The notes: generated by a model not told the origin, from the letters alone. Positions 8,443-18,833 are shown, numbered from the stretch's first letter. The stretch is 64,000 nucleotides of DNA from Flavobacterium stagni (GCF_004122105.1 NZ_SBKN01000002.1:124001-188000); one strand, 5' to 3'. Program-made: numbers and translations.

Positions 8443-9893
8443 TGAAGAAAATCACCAAAATATTAGTCGCCAACCGCGGAGAAATTGCCATCCGTGTGAT
8501 GAAAACGGCGAAAAAAATGGGAATTAAAACGGTAGCGGTTTTCTCAGAAGCTGACCGTAATGCCCTGCATGTAAAATTTGCCGACGAAGCGGTTTGTATC
8601 GGACCTGCACCTTCAGCCCAATCCTATTTAAAAGGAGACACTATATTGGAAGTCGCCAAATCACTCGGTGTCGATGCCATCCACCCTGGTTATGGTTTCT
8701 TGAGTGAAAATGCATCGTTCTCGGCACTTTGTGAGGAAAATGGAATTATTTTCATCGGACCCAAACCGAAAGCCATCGAAATGATGGGAAGTAAGTTGGC
8801 CGCCAAAGAAGCTGTGATGCATTATGATATTCCGATGGTGCCCGGTGTTGACCATGCCATCGTTGATGTTGAAGAAGCAAAAAAAACAGCCAAAGAAGTG
8901 GGCTTCCCGATATTAATCAAAGCCTCTGCCGGTGGTGGAGGAAAAGGGATGCGTGTGGTAGAACGCGAAGAAGATTTTGAAGCACAAATGGAACGTGCGA
9001 TCAGTGAGGCGACTTCGGCTTTTGGTGATGGTTCGGTTTTCATTGAAAAATATGTTTCCAAACCTCGCCATATCGAAATCCAAGTGATGGCTGATAGCCA
9101 TGGGAATGTGGTTTATGTATTCGAACGCGAATGTTCGGTGCAACGCCGCCACCAAAAAGTAGTGGAAGAAGCACCTTCTGCAATTCTAACTCCTGAAAAA
9201 CGTAAAGAAATGGGGGAAGCGGCGGTGAAAGTGGCCAAAGCCTGTGATTACTTGGGGGCTGGAACCGTAGAGTTTTTGATGGACGAACATTTGAATTTCT
9301 ATTTCCTAGAAATGAATACCCGTTTGCAAGTGGAACATCCGGTGACCGAATTGATTTCGGGATTGGATTTGGTCGAATTGCAAATTCGTGTCGCACGCGG
9401 AGAAGCGCTACCTATGAAACAAGACGATTTGCAAATTCACGGTCACGCCATGGAGTTGCGTGTCTATGCCGAAGATCCGATGAATGATTTCTTACCGAAT
9501 GTGGGTAATCTGGAAGTCTATCGCTTACCGGAAGGTGAAGGAATTCGCGTGGATAACGGTATTGCTGAAGGAATGGATGTGCCAATTTATTACGATCCAA
9601 TGTTGTCGAAGTTGGTGACGTATGGTAAAACACGTGAGGAATCCATTGAAAAAATGATTGAGGCTATCGATAATTATATAGTAAAAGGGGTAGCTACCAC
9701 TTTACCGTTTGGAAAATTTGTGATGCAACACGAAGCATTCCGTTCGGGCGAATTTGATACCGGCTTTGTGAAAAAATATTACGATGCTGAAAAATTGAAA
9801 GCACAATTGGATACTGAAGCCGAAATTGCGGCCTATTTGGCCTTGCAAAATTATTTAAACGATAAAAAAATCTTACGCGTACCCAACGCTTAG
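8442..9893 (+). CDS. accC: Biotin carboxylase subunit
   Basis: A 483-residue ATP-grasp enzyme that carboxylates biotin with bicarbonate and ATP. It begins [22 protein letters not shown] (N-domain) and has [10 protein letters not shown], the glycine-rich ATP loop GGGGKGM at about 164-170, and [16 protein letters not shown], the catalytic and metal-binding region. Its length is somewhat longer than the E. coli enzyme, mainly at the C-terminus. The order carrier, carboxylase, transferase and the coupling of the first two argue for an acyl-CoA carboxylase (propionyl-CoA is likely) rather than the fatty-acid-synthesis enzyme. The symbol accC reflects the subunit family, not a proven pathway. Confidence 0.92.
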   Translation: MKKITKILVANRGEIAIRVMKTAKKMGIKTVAVFSEADRNALHVKFADEAVCIGPAPSAQSYLKGDTILEVAKSLGVDAIHPGYGFLSENASFSALCEENGIIFIGPKPKAIEMMGSKLAAKEAVMHYDIPMVPGVDHAIVDVEEAKKTAKEVGFPILIKASAGGGGKGMRVVEREEDFEAQMERAISEATSAFGDGSVFIEKYVSKPRHIEIQVMADSHGNVVYVFERECSVQRRHQKVVEEAPSAILTPEKRKEMGEAAVKVAKACDYLGAGTVEFLMDEHLNFYFLEMNTRLQVEHPVTELISGLDLVELQIRVARGEALPMKQDDLQIHGHAMELRVYAEDPMNDFLPNVGNLEVYRLPEGEGIRVDNGIAEGMDVPIYYDPMLSKLVTYGKTREESIEKMIEAIDNYIVKGVATTLPFGKFVMQHEAFRSGEFDTGFVKKYYDAEKLKAQLDTEAEIAAYLALQNYLNDKKILRVPNA

Positions 9894-9903
9894 TTACGAA
9901 ATC

Positions 9904-11445
9904 ATGGAAGATAAAATACAAGTATTGAATGAGAAAATCGCCTTGGCCAAATTGGGTGGAGGCGCTAATCGAATCGCGAAACAACACGAAAAGAAACGGT
10001 TAACGGCTCGTGAACGGGTAGAATATTTACTCGACGAAGGTTCGTTTGAAGAAATCGGAATGTTGGTGACCCACCGTACCACCGAGTTCGGTATGGACAA
10101 AGAAGTCTATTACGGTGATGGTGTGGTAACCGGTTATGGAACCATCAACGGCCGATTGGTATATGTGTTTGCCCAAGATTTTACCGTTTTCGGAGGATCA
10201 CTTTCAGAAACCCATGCAGAGAAAATTTGTAAAGTCATGGATTTAGCGATGCGTAACGGTGCACCGATGATCGGTTTAAACGATTCGGGTGGGGCGCGTA
10301 TCCAAGAAGGCGTTCGCTCTCTGGGTGGTTATGCTGATATTTTTCACCGTAATGTGCAAGCAAGTGGCGTGATTCCACAAATCTCTGCGATTATGGGACC
10401 TTGTGCCGGTGGAGCCGTATATTCTCCAGCGATTACCGATTTTACCATCATGGTGGAAAACAACAGTTATATGTTCGTTACAGGTCCGAATGTGGTAAAA
10501 ACCGTAACCAATGAAGAAGTTTCTTCGGAAGAATTGGGGGGAGCAAGTACGCATTCTACCAAATCGGGTGTAGCGCATTTAACATCTCCCAACGGAATTG
10601 AATGTTTGGAAGATATCAAGCGCATGTTGAGTTATATGCCGCAAAACCACAAAGAAAAAACGCCAAAATTGCCGTATACCTTAGGTGAGGAGTTGCGCGA
10701 ACAATTGGATACCATTGTGCCCGATAATGCCAACAAACCCTACGATATGCACGATGTGATCAACGGAATTATCGATGAGGATTCGTTTTTTGAGATTCAT
10801 AAAGATTATGCCGAGAATATTGTGGTCGGATTTGCCCGATTGGCAGGTCGCAGTATTGGTATTGTGGCAAACAACCCCATGTACTTGGCCGGTTGTTTGG
10901 ATGTGAAGAGTTCGATCAAAGCCGCACGTTTCACCCGTTTTTGCGACTGTTTCAATATTCCTTTGTTGGTGTTGGAAGACGTTCCCGGATTCTTGCCCGG
11001 TACCGATCAAGAGTGGAACGGAATTATCGTTCACGGTGCTAAATTATTGTATGCCTTGAGTGAAGCAACCGTTCCGAAAGTGACGGTGATTACGCGTAAA
11101 GCCTATGGTGGAGCCTATGACGTAATGAACTCAAAACACATTGGTGCCGATATGAATTTTGCGTGGCCGAGTGCAGAAATTGCAGTTATGGGTGCTAAAG
11201 GTGCTTCGGAAATTATCTTCAAAAAAGAAATTAGCGAAGCCGCAGATCCTGCTGCCAAACTTTTAGAAAAAGAGGCCGAATACGCGGAATTGTTTGCCAA
11301 TCCGTATACGGCAGCACAGCGAGGTTTTGTGGATGAGGTAATCTTACCGCGTGACACGCGAAGAAAACTGATTAAAGCTTTTGCCATGTTGGAGAACAAA
11401 GAAGTTGCTGTACCCAACAGAAAACACGGAAATATCCCGTTATAA
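9904..11445 (+). CDS. pccB: Acyl-CoA carboxylase carboxyltransferase (beta) subunit, propionyl-CoA-type
   Basis: A 513-residue two-domain crotonase-fold carboxyltransferase. The N-half carries [20 protein letters not shown] and [16 protein letters not shown]. The C-half carries [25 protein letters not shown] and [21 protein letters not shown]. The length and domain order match PccB-type subunits. The Asp in GGAYD is the residue that, in studied actinobacterial enzymes, goes with propionyl-CoA over acetyl-CoA use. That supports, but does not prove, propionyl-CoA carboxylase and hence entry into the methylmalonyl-CoA route. The gene starts 10 bp after the biotin carboxylase and ends just before a strong terminator, closing the operon. 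Confidence 0.9.
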   Translation: MEDKIQVLNEKIALAKLGGGANRIAKQHEKKRLTARERVEYLLDEGSFEEIGMLVTHRTTEFGMDKEVYYGDGVVTGYGTINGRLVYVFAQDFTVFGGSLSETHAEKICKVMDLAMRNGAPMIGLNDSGGARIQEGVRSLGGYADIFHRNVQASGVIPQISAIMGPCAGGAVYSPAITDFTIMVENNSYMFVTGPNVVKTVTNEEVSSEELGGASTHSTKSGVAHLTSPNGIECLEDIKRMLSYMPQNHKEKTPKLPYTLGEELREQLDTIVPDNANKPYDMHDVINGIIDEDSFFEIHKDYAENIVVGFARLAGRSIGIVANNPMYLAGCLDVKSSIKAARFTRFCDCFNIPLLVLEDVPGFLPGTDQEWNGIIVHGAKLLYALSEATVPKVTVITRKAYGGAYDVMNSKHIGADMNFAWPSAEIAVMGAKGASEIIFKKEISEAADPAAKLLEKEAEYAELFANPYTAAQRGFVDEVILPRDTRRKLIKAFAMLENKEVAVPNRKHGNIPL

Positions 11446-11453
11446 AAAAAAAG

Positions 11454-11483
11454 AAACCTGCTACTACAGCAGGTTTTTTTTTA
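11454..11483 (+). terminator. Rho-independent terminator of the carboxylase operon
   Basis: A 9-bp stem (AAACCTGCT pairing with AGCAGGTTT) with an ACTAC loop is followed by a run of T. It lies directly after the carboxyltransferase stop. The following 210 bp up to 11697 are AT-rich and show no clear promoter box. Confidence 0.9.
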
Positions 11484-11696
11484 TGCAATGAAGCATGAAA
11501 AGGGTTTACGGTTGTAGTTCGCTAACATTTTACCCAACTTCTCCCACAATTTTGACAAACGTAATTATTTCCAACTACAATTAGCATTCTCTCAGAGTTG
11601 TAGCGAAATTTAACTACTAATTCATTTCATACAAATACTCATTTACAATATTTTACTTCTGATTAAATGTTTATTTTTAACAAAAATCAAACGACC

Positions 11697-14306
11697 ATGA
11701 AAAAAAGCTACTTTATTATTTGCCTTATGTTCACGTTTATTGTGAGGGGACAATTTCCGAATCCCATGACTGAAACCTTTGAATCAGCAACGAATCCTTT
11801 GGTGACAACCAATCCTACATCATGGTCGTTGCCTACGGGAACCAATGGAAATCAGTGGGGGATATTGGATAACGGCGTTGGTACGACTTCGAGTTGGGGA
11901 TTGATTACCCAAACAGGATTAGTAAATTCAGGTCTGAAAGCAGCTTACTGTACAACAGAGAACATAGGGGCAGGAAATACTTCGCAAGATTATTTGACGA
12001 CGCCTATTTTTACAGTTCCCAATGGTGGTGCCATTAAATTTTTTGTGCGCACACAACAAGCAGGAGATCAAGGGTCAGAATTGACAATAAAAATTTGTAC
12101 AGCTCCTACAACTGTTAACGTTGCATTGCCATCAAGTTATACAACAACATTGGGTTTTTTTTCAGAAGTAAATTTGCCCTCTGGTTTAATCTATGAAGAA
12201 AAAACAGTTGATTTGAGTGCTTTTGCAGGACAATCCATTAGTATTGCTTTTGAATGGAAAACAACCCAGCCAACAGCGGCAATTGCTGGCGATACTGTTT
12301 TTTTAGATGATGTTCGCATCACGAGTAATGCTTGTTTACCCCCTTCCAATCTATACATCACGAATGTGACATCGACCACACTTACGTTAAATTGGTCTGA
12401 GAATGGAAATTCACAAGCTTGGGAAGTTTATTTAGCCCCTTGCGGTTCACCTGCTCCTACAGCTACTACTGGAGGTATGATGGCTGTAGCAACCAATTTT
12501 TATGTTTCAAATTTAATTCCTTCAACCTGTTATGATTTTTATGTTCGCTCCTTATGTCCATTTGTTCCTGGAGGGACCGTATGGGTGCCTTTAAATACGG
12601 GAGTTATGACACAACCCAATGGAGCTTGTGGAACCAATATCTATGATAATGGTGGAAGTAACGGAAATTATCAAGACAATAGTAATTATGTAGTTACCAT
12701 TTGTCCTTCTAATTTTGGGGATCAGATCGGGTTACTTTTTAGTCAGTTCAATACCGAAGCTGGAGTTGATGTGCTCACCATTTATGACGGCACCTCCACA
12801 TCAGACCCAATTTTAGGTCAATATTCAGGGAGTACATTGCCTCCAACTACTTTTTCGACTTCTCAAAATGGTTGTATTACTTTACAGTTTCAGTCCAATG
12901 GATCAATCAACTATGAAGGATTTAAGGCCACAATTGTTTGTGCACAAGGGAAAAGTATACAGATGGAACCGTTTTTGGATGCCAATAATGATGGGATCAA
13001 AAATAATGGCGAATTGGATTTTCCCTTTTTGAACTATCAAATTAGTCAGAACGCAGGGACACCACAAACGATACAGTTTGGCGCCAATGCCAATGCTATC
13101 TATGATGCCAATAGTGCAAATACCTATACGATAAATGCTTCTGTAACCCCAAATTATAGTGCTTATTTTACCTATTCAGGATCAGGGTTTGCCAACGAAC
13201 AGACTGCATCACCACCTACAGTATTACCCTTTCCGATTACCCAGACCCAACCGTATTCTGATGTGGCGGTCAATATTGTTCCGATTTCATTACCGCGTCC
13301 AGGATTTCAATTTATGGTCAATTTATCCGTTGTCAATAATGGATTTAATACCGCTTCGGGAACTGTGAACTTTGAAAAGGGAGCAGGTGTAGTGAGTCTT
13401 ACTTCGAATTATCCAGGTGTTGTTATTACCCCTCAGGGACTAAGTTACACCTTTTCAGGATTAACTCCATTATCACAAATTGTTATACAAATAGTGATGA
13501 CCATGGATGTATTACCCAATGTAAGTTTGGGTCAGCTGATTACCCATCAAGCATCGTTAACATTAAATCCGATAGATATTATTACGGCCAATAATACTAC
13601 TTCTTTGAGTCAGACTATTGTTGGGGCGTATGACCCGAATTTTGTGGTAGAACGTCACGGGCCGCAAATTCTGTATAGTACTTTTGGACCTAATGATACC
13701 TTAGAATACACGATTCATTTTCAAAATGAGGGGAACTTTTATGCGGAGAATGTTCGCATAGATAATCTATTAGACAGTCAACTTAATGCAGGCAGTATTC
13801 AATTGTTGGAAGCGAGTCACCCGTGCCGTTTGGTGCGTGACGGTTCACAACTGAAATTTTATTTTGACGATATCTTTTTACAGCCAAAATCGGTGAGCGA
13901 GGTGGCGAGTCAGGGATATGTAACATTCAAAATCAAACCCAATCCGGGTTATCAAGTGGGTACTATCATTCCGAATAGTGCTGAAATCTATTTTGATTAC
14001 AATCCACCGATTTACACCAATACTTTTCAAACGAAGTTTGTCAATAGCTTAGCCAATACTGCTTTTGATAGTACTGATTTTGTATTGTATCCCAATCCGA
14101 CGCACGATAGCATTACTTTAAATTTCTCTTCCCAACTAGAAGGCGCTTCTGTTGAGGTTTATGATTATACTGGAAAACGAATGTATCGTAATCGTGTAGA
14201 GGGAACGCCAATTCAAATCACTTTGCAGGATTATGCCACAGGCATGTATTTTGTGCGGGTGTTCAATGCACAAGGCAGTACCGTGAAAAAAGTGGTGAAA
14301 TGGTAG
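11697..14306 (+). CDS. Large multidomain T9SS-secreted surface protein
   Basis: An 869-residue protein when started at the ATG at 11697; a start at 11667 would leave a poor signal peptide. After the signal peptide come, in order: a choice-of-anchor/cleaved-adhesin-like domain (about 20-205, starting ETFESATNP), a fibronectin type III domain (about 210-300, with TLTLNWSENGNSQAWEV), a CUB domain (about 309-415, with a Cys pair and DVLTIYDGTS), a beta-sandwich stretch, and a DUF11/DUF7619-like domain (about 645-785, with DTLEYTIHFQNEG and SAEIYFDYNPPIYTNTF). It ends in a T9SS type A domain (from VLYPNPTHDSITLN). The combination suggests an extracellular adhesin or binding protein; no protease or glycosidase core is seen. 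It stands alone between terminators. Confidence 0.85.
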   Translation: MKKSYFIICLMFTFIVRGQFPNPMTETFESATNPLVTTNPTSWSLPTGTNGNQWGILDNGVGTTSSWGLITQTGLVNSGLKAAYCTTENIGAGNTSQDYLTTPIFTVPNGGAIKFFVRTQQAGDQGSELTIKICTAPTTVNVALPSSYTTTLGFFSEVNLPSGLIYEEKTVDLSAFAGQSISIAFEWKTTQPTAAIAGDTVFLDDVRITSNACLPPSNLYITNVTSTTLTLNWSENGNSQAWEVYLAPCGSPAPTATTGGMMAVATNFYVSNLIPSTCYDFYVRSLCPFVPGGTVWVPLNTGVMTQPNGACGTNIYDNGGSNGNYQDNSNYVVTICPSNFGDQIGLLFSQFNTEAGVDVLTIYDGTSTSDPILGQYSGSTLPPTTFSTSQNGCITLQFQSNGSINYEGFKATIVCAQGKSIQMEPFLDANNDGIKNNGELDFPFLNYQISQNAGTPQTIQFGANANAIYDANSANTYTINASVTPNYSAYFTYSGSGFANEQTASPPTVLPFPITQTQPYSDVAVNIVPISLPRPGFQFMVNLSVVNNGFNTASGTVNFEKGAGVVSLTSNYPGVVITPQGLSYTFSGLTPLSQIVIQIVMTMDVLPNVSLGQLITHQASLTLNPIDIITANNTTSLSQTIVGAYDPNFVVERHGPQILYSTFGPNDTLEYTIHFQNEGNFYAENVRIDNLLDSQLNAGSIQLLEASHPCRLVRDGSQLKFYFDDIFLQPKSVSEVASQGYVTFKIKPNPGYQVGTIIPNSAEIYFDYNPPIYTNTFQTKFVNSLANTAFDSTDFVLYPNPTHDSITLNFSSQLEGASVEVYDYTGKRMYRNRVEGTPIQITLQDYATGMYFVRVFNAQGSTVKKVVKW

Positions 14307-14335
14307 CGAGGTTCTAGTGTTAAGTAACTAGAATA

Positions 14336-14380
14336 AAAAAAGGAGATAGTCAAGGTTGTTCCGTGATTATCTCCTTTTTT
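14336..14380. terminator. Bidirectional rho-independent terminator
   Basis: A 12-bp stem (AAAAAGGAGATA, 14337-14348, with TATCTCCTTTTT, 14368-14379) has a 19-nt loop. It lies between convergent genes ending at 14306 and 14391. Confidence 0.85.
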
Positions 14381-14390
14381 ACTTCAAAAA

Positions 14391-15077
14391 TTATGAAGTA
14401 CAGTTAAATTTAAATCCGATGCCGTGCAAGTTTTCAATGGTGATTCCGTCTTGATTGGCGAATATTTTGCGAAGTCGGGAAATGAATACATCCAAGCTTC
14501 GCCCCATAAAATAATCATCTTCACCCCAAAGCGCTTTCAAAATATCTTCCCGTTTAAGAACTTGATTTTTATGATCCAAGAAAAGTTTAAGTAAGTCGGA
14601 TTCCCGTTGGGTTAACGAAATGGTTTCCGTCTCATTAAATACGCGATAATTGGCCGCATCGAATTGATAGTTGCCTATGGAGTAAAAGGGAGAGGGCGTT
14701 GCGATTTTCTTTTGCGAGCGTTTTAAGAAGATTTCAATTTTAAGCATCAATTCTTCAATACTAAAGGGCTTCACGAGATAATCATCTGCGCCAATTTTAA
14801 GTCCGCGAATACGATCTTCTTTCAAGGTTTTGGCTGAAAGAAAAAGGATGGGTACTTCTTGATCTTTCGCACGAATGGCTTCTGCCAATTCAAAACCATC
14901 CATTTTAGGCATCATAATATCCAAAATACACAAATCAAAATCACCTTTGGGAAAGGCATGAAGAGCACTTTCGCCATCGGGGAAATGATGCACATCATAA
15001 TAGCTTTCTAAGTGATCTTTGGTGAGAAACGCGATGGTTTCATCGTCTTCGGCATACAAGATTTTATATTTGCTCAT
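14391..15077 (-). CDS. OmpR-family response regulator
   Basis: A 228-residue two-component regulator. The receiver domain (1-115) has the acidic pair at D11-D12, the phosphoacceptor D53 (LDIMMPKMDG) and K103 (LVKPF). The C-terminal winged helix (about 130-228) has LTQRESDLLKLFLDH and the end motif FISRLRKIFANQ, the OmpR/PhoB DNA-binding type. It overlaps the upstream sensor kinase gene by 14 bp, so the two form a cognate pair. The architecture resembles the RprY class of Bacteroidota regulators; the target genes cannot be read from this window. Confidence 0.92.
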   Translation of the reverse strand: MSKYKILYAEDDETIAFLTKDHLESYYDVHHFPDGESALHAFPKGDFDLCILDIMMPKMDGFELAEAIRAKDQEVPILFLSAKTLKEDRIRGLKIGADDYLVKPFSIEELMLKIEIFLKRSQKKIATPSPFYSIGNYQFDAANYRVFNETETISLTQRESDLLKLFLDHKNQVLKREDILKALWGEDDYFMGRSLDVFISRLRKIFANQDGITIENLHGIGFKFNCTS

Positions 15078-16335
15078 AGCTTTTTTTGGGTATTTGTATT
15101 GAAATAGTTAGACCTTGTTCTTTATTGTTTTGCGCGCTGATTTTCCATTGGTGTTGGGTACATATTTTTTTGACATAAAAAAGGCCTAATCCAAATCCGT
15201 TGACTTCATTACTCTTTTTATCGGCAACACGGTAGAATTTATCAAAGATCAAATTTAAATTTTTTGGAGCGACTCCGATACCGTTATCCGAAAAATCGAG
15301 GCGGAGGCCATTTCGGTCCTCGCTTACCGTGATTTGAATATTGGGTGTAACATCGCAATATTTGACCGAGTTATCGATCAGGTTATAAATAATGTTTGAA
15401 AAATGAAAACGGTCGGCTTCTATGGTATAGTCACGACTCGCATTAATGGATACTACGAGCTGATCATTTTTCAACCGGATGGAGTCAGCGGCTTCCTGAA
15501 GTAGGGGCAACAATTGTAATTTTTCGGGTTGAAGGGCTAATGGAGATTCGTCACTTTTGGCAATATTCAACACCTTTTCAATATGATGATTGAGTTTTTT
15601 ACTTTGGTTGATGATGATTTCGGTGTAATCGTGTAGTTTTTTATTATCGCGAATAGCATCTTGTTTGTTGAGATAACTTGAAGCTAATAGGATAGAGGAC
15701 AAGGGTGTTTTAAACTCATGGGTCATGTTGTTGATAAAGTCCCGTTGGAGTTCTGAATATTTTTTTTGTTGAATGATGGTATAAATTGAGTAGACGTAGA
15801 CGAATAAAACAATCATCAAGGCAAACGAGAGTATAAACCAAAAACGTAGCGAACTTAATAAATATGTCGTTTCATTGGGGAAACGAACGGCAAAGTAATA
15901 CACTAAGTTTTTATGTTTTGGAAAATAGACGGTATGGGAAGTAGGTTTTCTATCGGTAAATGATACGTAATTTCCATAGACCATTTCATCACTTTGACAA
16001 TTGTACATGGCGTATTCAAAGTCGGTCGTGATATTCATTTTGGCAAATTCTGTTTTTAGGTAGAATTCCAATATATCGGGTTGAAAGTCATTTTCAACAT
16101 TGACGATGTAATAATCGTTGGCTACTTTTTCGACGGGATTATTGGAGGGGAGTTCACTACCTTTTCCTTCGTATAATTTTTTGACGACTTCTAGTAATGC
16201 AATATGGGTTTTTTGGGTGAATTTTTTCTCTTCTAAGTTAAAAGCTTGATTGGTCCAAAGGAGTTGGGCCACAAGGATACCTAGGGTGGCAATCATCCCG
16301 AGAACTATAATACTATTTAGGTTTTTTGTTTTCAA
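15064..16335 (-). CDS. Sensor histidine kinase, partner of the OmpR-type regulator
   Basis: A 423-residue membrane kinase. Transmembrane segments lie at about 8-27 and 164-187, enclosing a periplasmic sensor domain of about 135 residues with no recognised fold. The HisKA motif NMTHEFKTPLSSI places the phosphorylated histidine at H206. The ATPase domain has NLIDNSVKYCD (N box), DFSDNGIGVAP (G1) and NGFGLGLFYVKKI (G2). The start is a TTG at 16335. A -7 box lies 20 bp upstream and no in-frame ATG is nearby. It is probably co-transcribed with the regulator. Confidence 0.9.
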   Translation of the reverse strand: MKTKNLNSIIVLGMIATLGILVAQLLWTNQAFNLEEKKFTQKTHIALLEVVKKLYEGKGSELPSNNPVEKVANDYYIVNVENDFQPDILEFYLKTEFAKMNITTDFEYAMYNCQSDEMVYGNYVSFTDRKPTSHTVYFPKHKNLVYYFAVRFPNETTYLLSSLRFWFILSFALMIVLFVYVYSIYTIIQQKKYSELQRDFINNMTHEFKTPLSSILLASSYLNKQDAIRDNKKLHDYTEIIINQSKKLNHHIEKVLNIAKSDESPLALQPEKLQLLPLLQEAADSIRLKNDQLVVSINASRDYTIEADRFHFSNIIYNLIDNSVKYCDVTPNIQITVSEDRNGLRLDFSDNGIGVAPKNLNLIFDKFYRVADKKSNEVNGFGLGLFYVKKICTQHQWKISAQNNKEQGLTISIQIPKKSYEQI

Positions 16336-16354
16336 ATTTAATCTTCTTGGTACT

Positions 16355-16362
16355 CAAAATTA
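16355..16362 (-). promoter_or_regulatory. Predicted -7 promoter box of the kinase/regulator operon
   Basis: The minus strand reads TAATTTTG, a match to TAnnTTTG, 20 bp before the TTG start of the kinase. No clear -33 TTG at standard spacing was found. Confidence 0.5.
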
Positions 16363-16447
16363 GCTAAAAAATGCCGGCTTTAGTGCTGTTAACAAGTCAT
16401 TAACAAAGATTTGAAACCGCTTAACAACATTGGAAAGGGAAGCAAAT

Positions 16448-16455
16448 TACATTTG
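16448..16455 (+). promoter_or_regulatory. Predicted -7 promoter box of the DUF1573 gene
   Basis: TACATTTG lies 57 bp before the ATG at 16512. A TTG at 16430-16432 lies 15 bp upstream, shorter than the usual 17-19 bp spacing. Confidence 0.5.
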
Positions 16456-16511
16456 TATCATCAAGTAAAGCATTCTACTTATTTAATTATAAATTCAAAA
16501 CACAAAAGAAT

Positions 16512-16925
16512 ATGAAAACATTAAAATTATCTTTAGCGGCAGTAGCCTTCGGGTTGATGTCGTTTACATCGGTTTCTGTAGTTGAATCAGCAACAGTTAA
16601 AATGGCAAATGCTTCTTCGATTGTATGGAAATCTGAAACTATTGATGTAGGTGAAATTCCTCAAGGAACACCGAAACCGATTGAGTTTTCTTTTAAAAAT
16701 ACAGGAACGAAGTCGGTATTGATTACTAATGTAAAACCTTCATGTGGATGTACAACTTCTGATTTTACGAAAGAAGCTATTGCACCTGGTAAAATGGGAT
16801 TTGTAAAAGCATCGTATAATGCAGCAGCAGCTGGTGCTTTCACCAAAACGATCACGGTGACTACAAACGCTGAAGAAACTCCAAAAGTGTTGACTTTTAA
16901 AGGGACTGTGGTTGCAAAATCATAA
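16512..16925 (+). CDS. DUF1573 domain secreted protein
   Basis: A 137-residue protein with a signal peptide (about 1-26). The remainder is one DUF1573 domain: FSFKNTGTKSVLITNVKPSCGCTTSDF, then IAPGKMGFVKASYNA, then KTITVTTNAEE. The domain is an immunoglobulin-like/ASPM-SPD-2-Hydin relative, common in Bacteroidota, with an invariant CGC motif whose role is unknown. It is transcribed away from the kinase operon and ends at its own terminator. Probably periplasmic or surface-exposed. Confidence 0.88.
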   Translation: MKTLKLSLAAVAFGLMSFTSVSVVESATVKMANASSIVWKSETIDVGEIPQGTPKPIEFSFKNTGTKSVLITNVKPSCGCTTSDFTKEAIAPGKMGFVKASYNAAAAGAFTKTITVTTNAEETPKVLTFKGTVVAKS

Positions 16926-16956
16926 GTTTTCGATATAAAGGTGATTAAGAAGAACG

Positions 16957-16989
16957 AAAAACTCCTGATGTAATGTCAGGAGTTTTTTA
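16957..16989. terminator. Bidirectional rho-independent terminator
   Basis: A 12-bp stem (AAAAACTCCTGA, 16957-16968, pairing with 16976-16987) has loop TGTAATG. It lies between the convergent DUF1573 gene and the gene ending at 16991. Confidence 0.9.
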
Positions 16990-16990
16990 T

Positions 16991-17473
16991 TTAGGATTTT
17001 GATTTAATCATTTCCATTTTTTTTTGACGATCAGCAATAATTTCTTTGAATTTCTTTTTTTGCTCATCATTCAGAAAATTCAAAATACTTCGTTCGGCTG
17101 TTTCATTGATAGACTGTACCTCTTGCATTTTTTCGTCTTGCGATAATCCTTCTTTTTTGAGTATGGCATTTATTTTTTTTGAACTGGCGTCAAATTCTTT
17201 TTGAACAATTACAACTTGTAATTCATCCAGAGTAAGATCTTTTTTTAGTTTTTCTACAATTTTAGAAACGGTCTCTAACCGTTCTTTTTCAATTTCATCA
17301 GCAGATTTTTCACGAGGTTGGGCAGAAGGCATTCCCATGGAGGAGCGACCGGCTCCATAGGGATTACCATAACCGTATCCACTTCCGTATCCACTTCCAA
17401 TACCATTTCCATACATTTGGGCAAAACTACAAGTGCCCATAAACAAAAATGCTGCTATTATTGAATTTTTCAT
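16991..17473 (-). CDS. Secreted Gly/Tyr-rich helical protein, Spy/CpxP-like pattern
   Basis: A 160-residue protein with a signal peptide (ending SFAQ). It has a glycine/tyrosine-rich segment at residues 20-45 (repeated GSGYG and GYGNPYG), then an all-helical charged region at 55-158. The helical part contains LTLDELQVVIVQKEF and ILNFLNDEQKKKFKEIIADRQ. The latter resembles the LTxxQ-type repeats of periplasmic Spy/CpxP proteins, but this is resemblance by eye only. No enzyme motif is present. It lies between a terminator and rimO in the same orientation. Real gene, function unknown. Confidence 0.65.
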   Translation of the reverse strand: MKNSIIAAFLFMGTCSFAQMYGNGIGSGYGSGYGYGNPYGAGRSSMGMPSAQPREKSADEIEKERLETVSKIVEKLKKDLTLDELQVVIVQKEFDASSKKINAILKKEGLSQDEKMQEVQSINETAERSILNFLNDEQKKKFKEIIADRQKKMEMIKSKS

Positions 17474-17509
17474 TTGAAATAAATTTGGTATTGTAAATGT
17501 AGCTAAAAA

Positions 17510-18811
17510 TTAAGCAGGTTCGCCATATAAATCAAATTCAGTAGCGTCCGTAATTTTAATATTTACAAATTCACCCGTTTTTAAATAGTATTGCGTTGCG
17601 TCAATGAGTACTTCATTATCGACATCCGGACTGTCAAATTCTGTTCGGCCCACAAAGTATTGACCTTCTTTACGATCGATTACGCATTTAAAGGTTTGGC
17701 CAATTTTTTCCTGATTCAAATCCCATGAAATTTGTGATTGAATGTCCATAATTTCTTGTTGACGGGCATATTTGACTTCTTCTGGAACATCATCTTCAAG
17801 AGCAAAAGCACCTGTGTTTTCTTCGTGGGAATACGTAAAACAACCCAATCGTTCAAAACGCATTTCTTGTACCCAATCTTTTAAGATTTGGAAGTCTTCT
17901 TCCGTTTCACTAGGATAACCTACAATCAATGTAGTGCGAATAGCCATTCCAGGAACACGTTCGCGGAAATCTTTTAATAATCGCGTGGTTTTTTCTTGTG
18001 TGGTTCCGCGTTTCATCGATTTCAATATCGAATCGGAGATATGTTGTAAGGGAATGTCGATGTAATTACAAATTTTGGGTTCTTTTTTCATAAGATCCAA
18101 AACGTCCATAGGGAATCCGGAAGGGAAGGCATAATGCAAGCGAATCCATTCAATACCGTCTACTTTTGCAAGCGCCTCTAGTAATTCGGCTAGATTTCTT
18201 TTTTTGTACAAATCCAAACCGTAATAGGTAAGGTCTTGCGCGATTAAAATCAATTCTTTTACACCATTTCGGGCTAAACCTTCGGCTTCTTTAACCAATT
18301 TTTCAATGGGTTGTGATACGTGTTTACCACGCATCAAAGGAATGGCACAAAAACTACAGGGACGGTCACAACCTTCGGCAATTTTTAAATAGGCATAATT
18401 TTTTGGGGTAGTTGTTAAACGTTCACCCAATAATTCATGTTTATAATCTGCTCCAAGTGCTTTTAACAGCAAAGGCAATTCAGTCGTGCCAAAATATTGA
18501 TCCACATTCGGAATTTCTTTTTCTAAATCGGGGCGATAGCGTTCTGACAAACAACCTGTCACAAAAACTTTGTCTACTACGCCACGTTCTTTTTTGTCGG
18601 CATATTCAAGAATCGTGTTGACCGATTCTTCTTTTGCATTGTCAATGAATCCGCATGTATTAATAACAACTATATTGCCTTCTTGCTCATGAACGACATC
18701 TTTACCACTGGCTTTCAGTTGCCCCATTAACACTTCACTATCATAGGTGTTTTTGGAACAGCCTAAGGTGATTACGTTTATTTTATTTTTTTTTACCGAT
18801 TTGGTTCTCAT
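17510..18811 (-). CDS. rimO: Ribosomal protein S12 methylthiotransferase RimO
   Basis: A 433-residue radical SAM enzyme that methylthiolates an aspartate of ribosomal protein S12. The N-terminal UPF0004 domain has three cluster cysteines (VITLGCSKN, VINTCGFI, VTGCLSERY). The central radical SAM motif is GCDRPCSFCAIP (CX3CX2C). The C-terminal TRAM domain covers about 365-430. The motif set and length match RimO rather than MiaB. The ATG at 18811 lies 23 bp after a TAATTTTG -7 box. Confidence 0.95.
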   Translation of the reverse strand: MRTKSVKKNKINVITLGCSKNTYDSEVLMGQLKASGKDVVHEQEGNIVVINTCGFIDNAKEESVNTILEYADKKERGVVDKVFVTGCLSERYRPDLEKEIPNVDQYFGTTELPLLLKALGADYKHELLGERLTTTPKNYAYLKIAEGCDRPCSFCAIPLMRGKHVSQPIEKLVKEAEGLARNGVKELILIAQDLTYYGLDLYKKRNLAELLEALAKVDGIEWIRLHYAFPSGFPMDVLDLMKKEPKICNYIDIPLQHISDSILKSMKRGTTQEKTTRLLKDFRERVPGMAIRTTLIVGYPSETEEDFQILKDWVQEMRFERLGCFTYSHEENTGAFALEDDVPEEVKYARQQEIMDIQSQISWDLNQEKIGQTFKCVIDRKEGQYFVGRTEFDSPDVDNEVLIDATQYYLKTGEFVNIKITDATEFDLYGEPA

Positions 18812-18833
18812 ATTCTTACTAAAAAATGGACTG

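Noticed and set aside
14391..16335. Identification of the two-component pair as PorX/PorY of T9SS control
   Set aside because: The regulator has an OmpR-type winged helix, whereas PorX has a different output domain; it fits an RprXY-like pair better.
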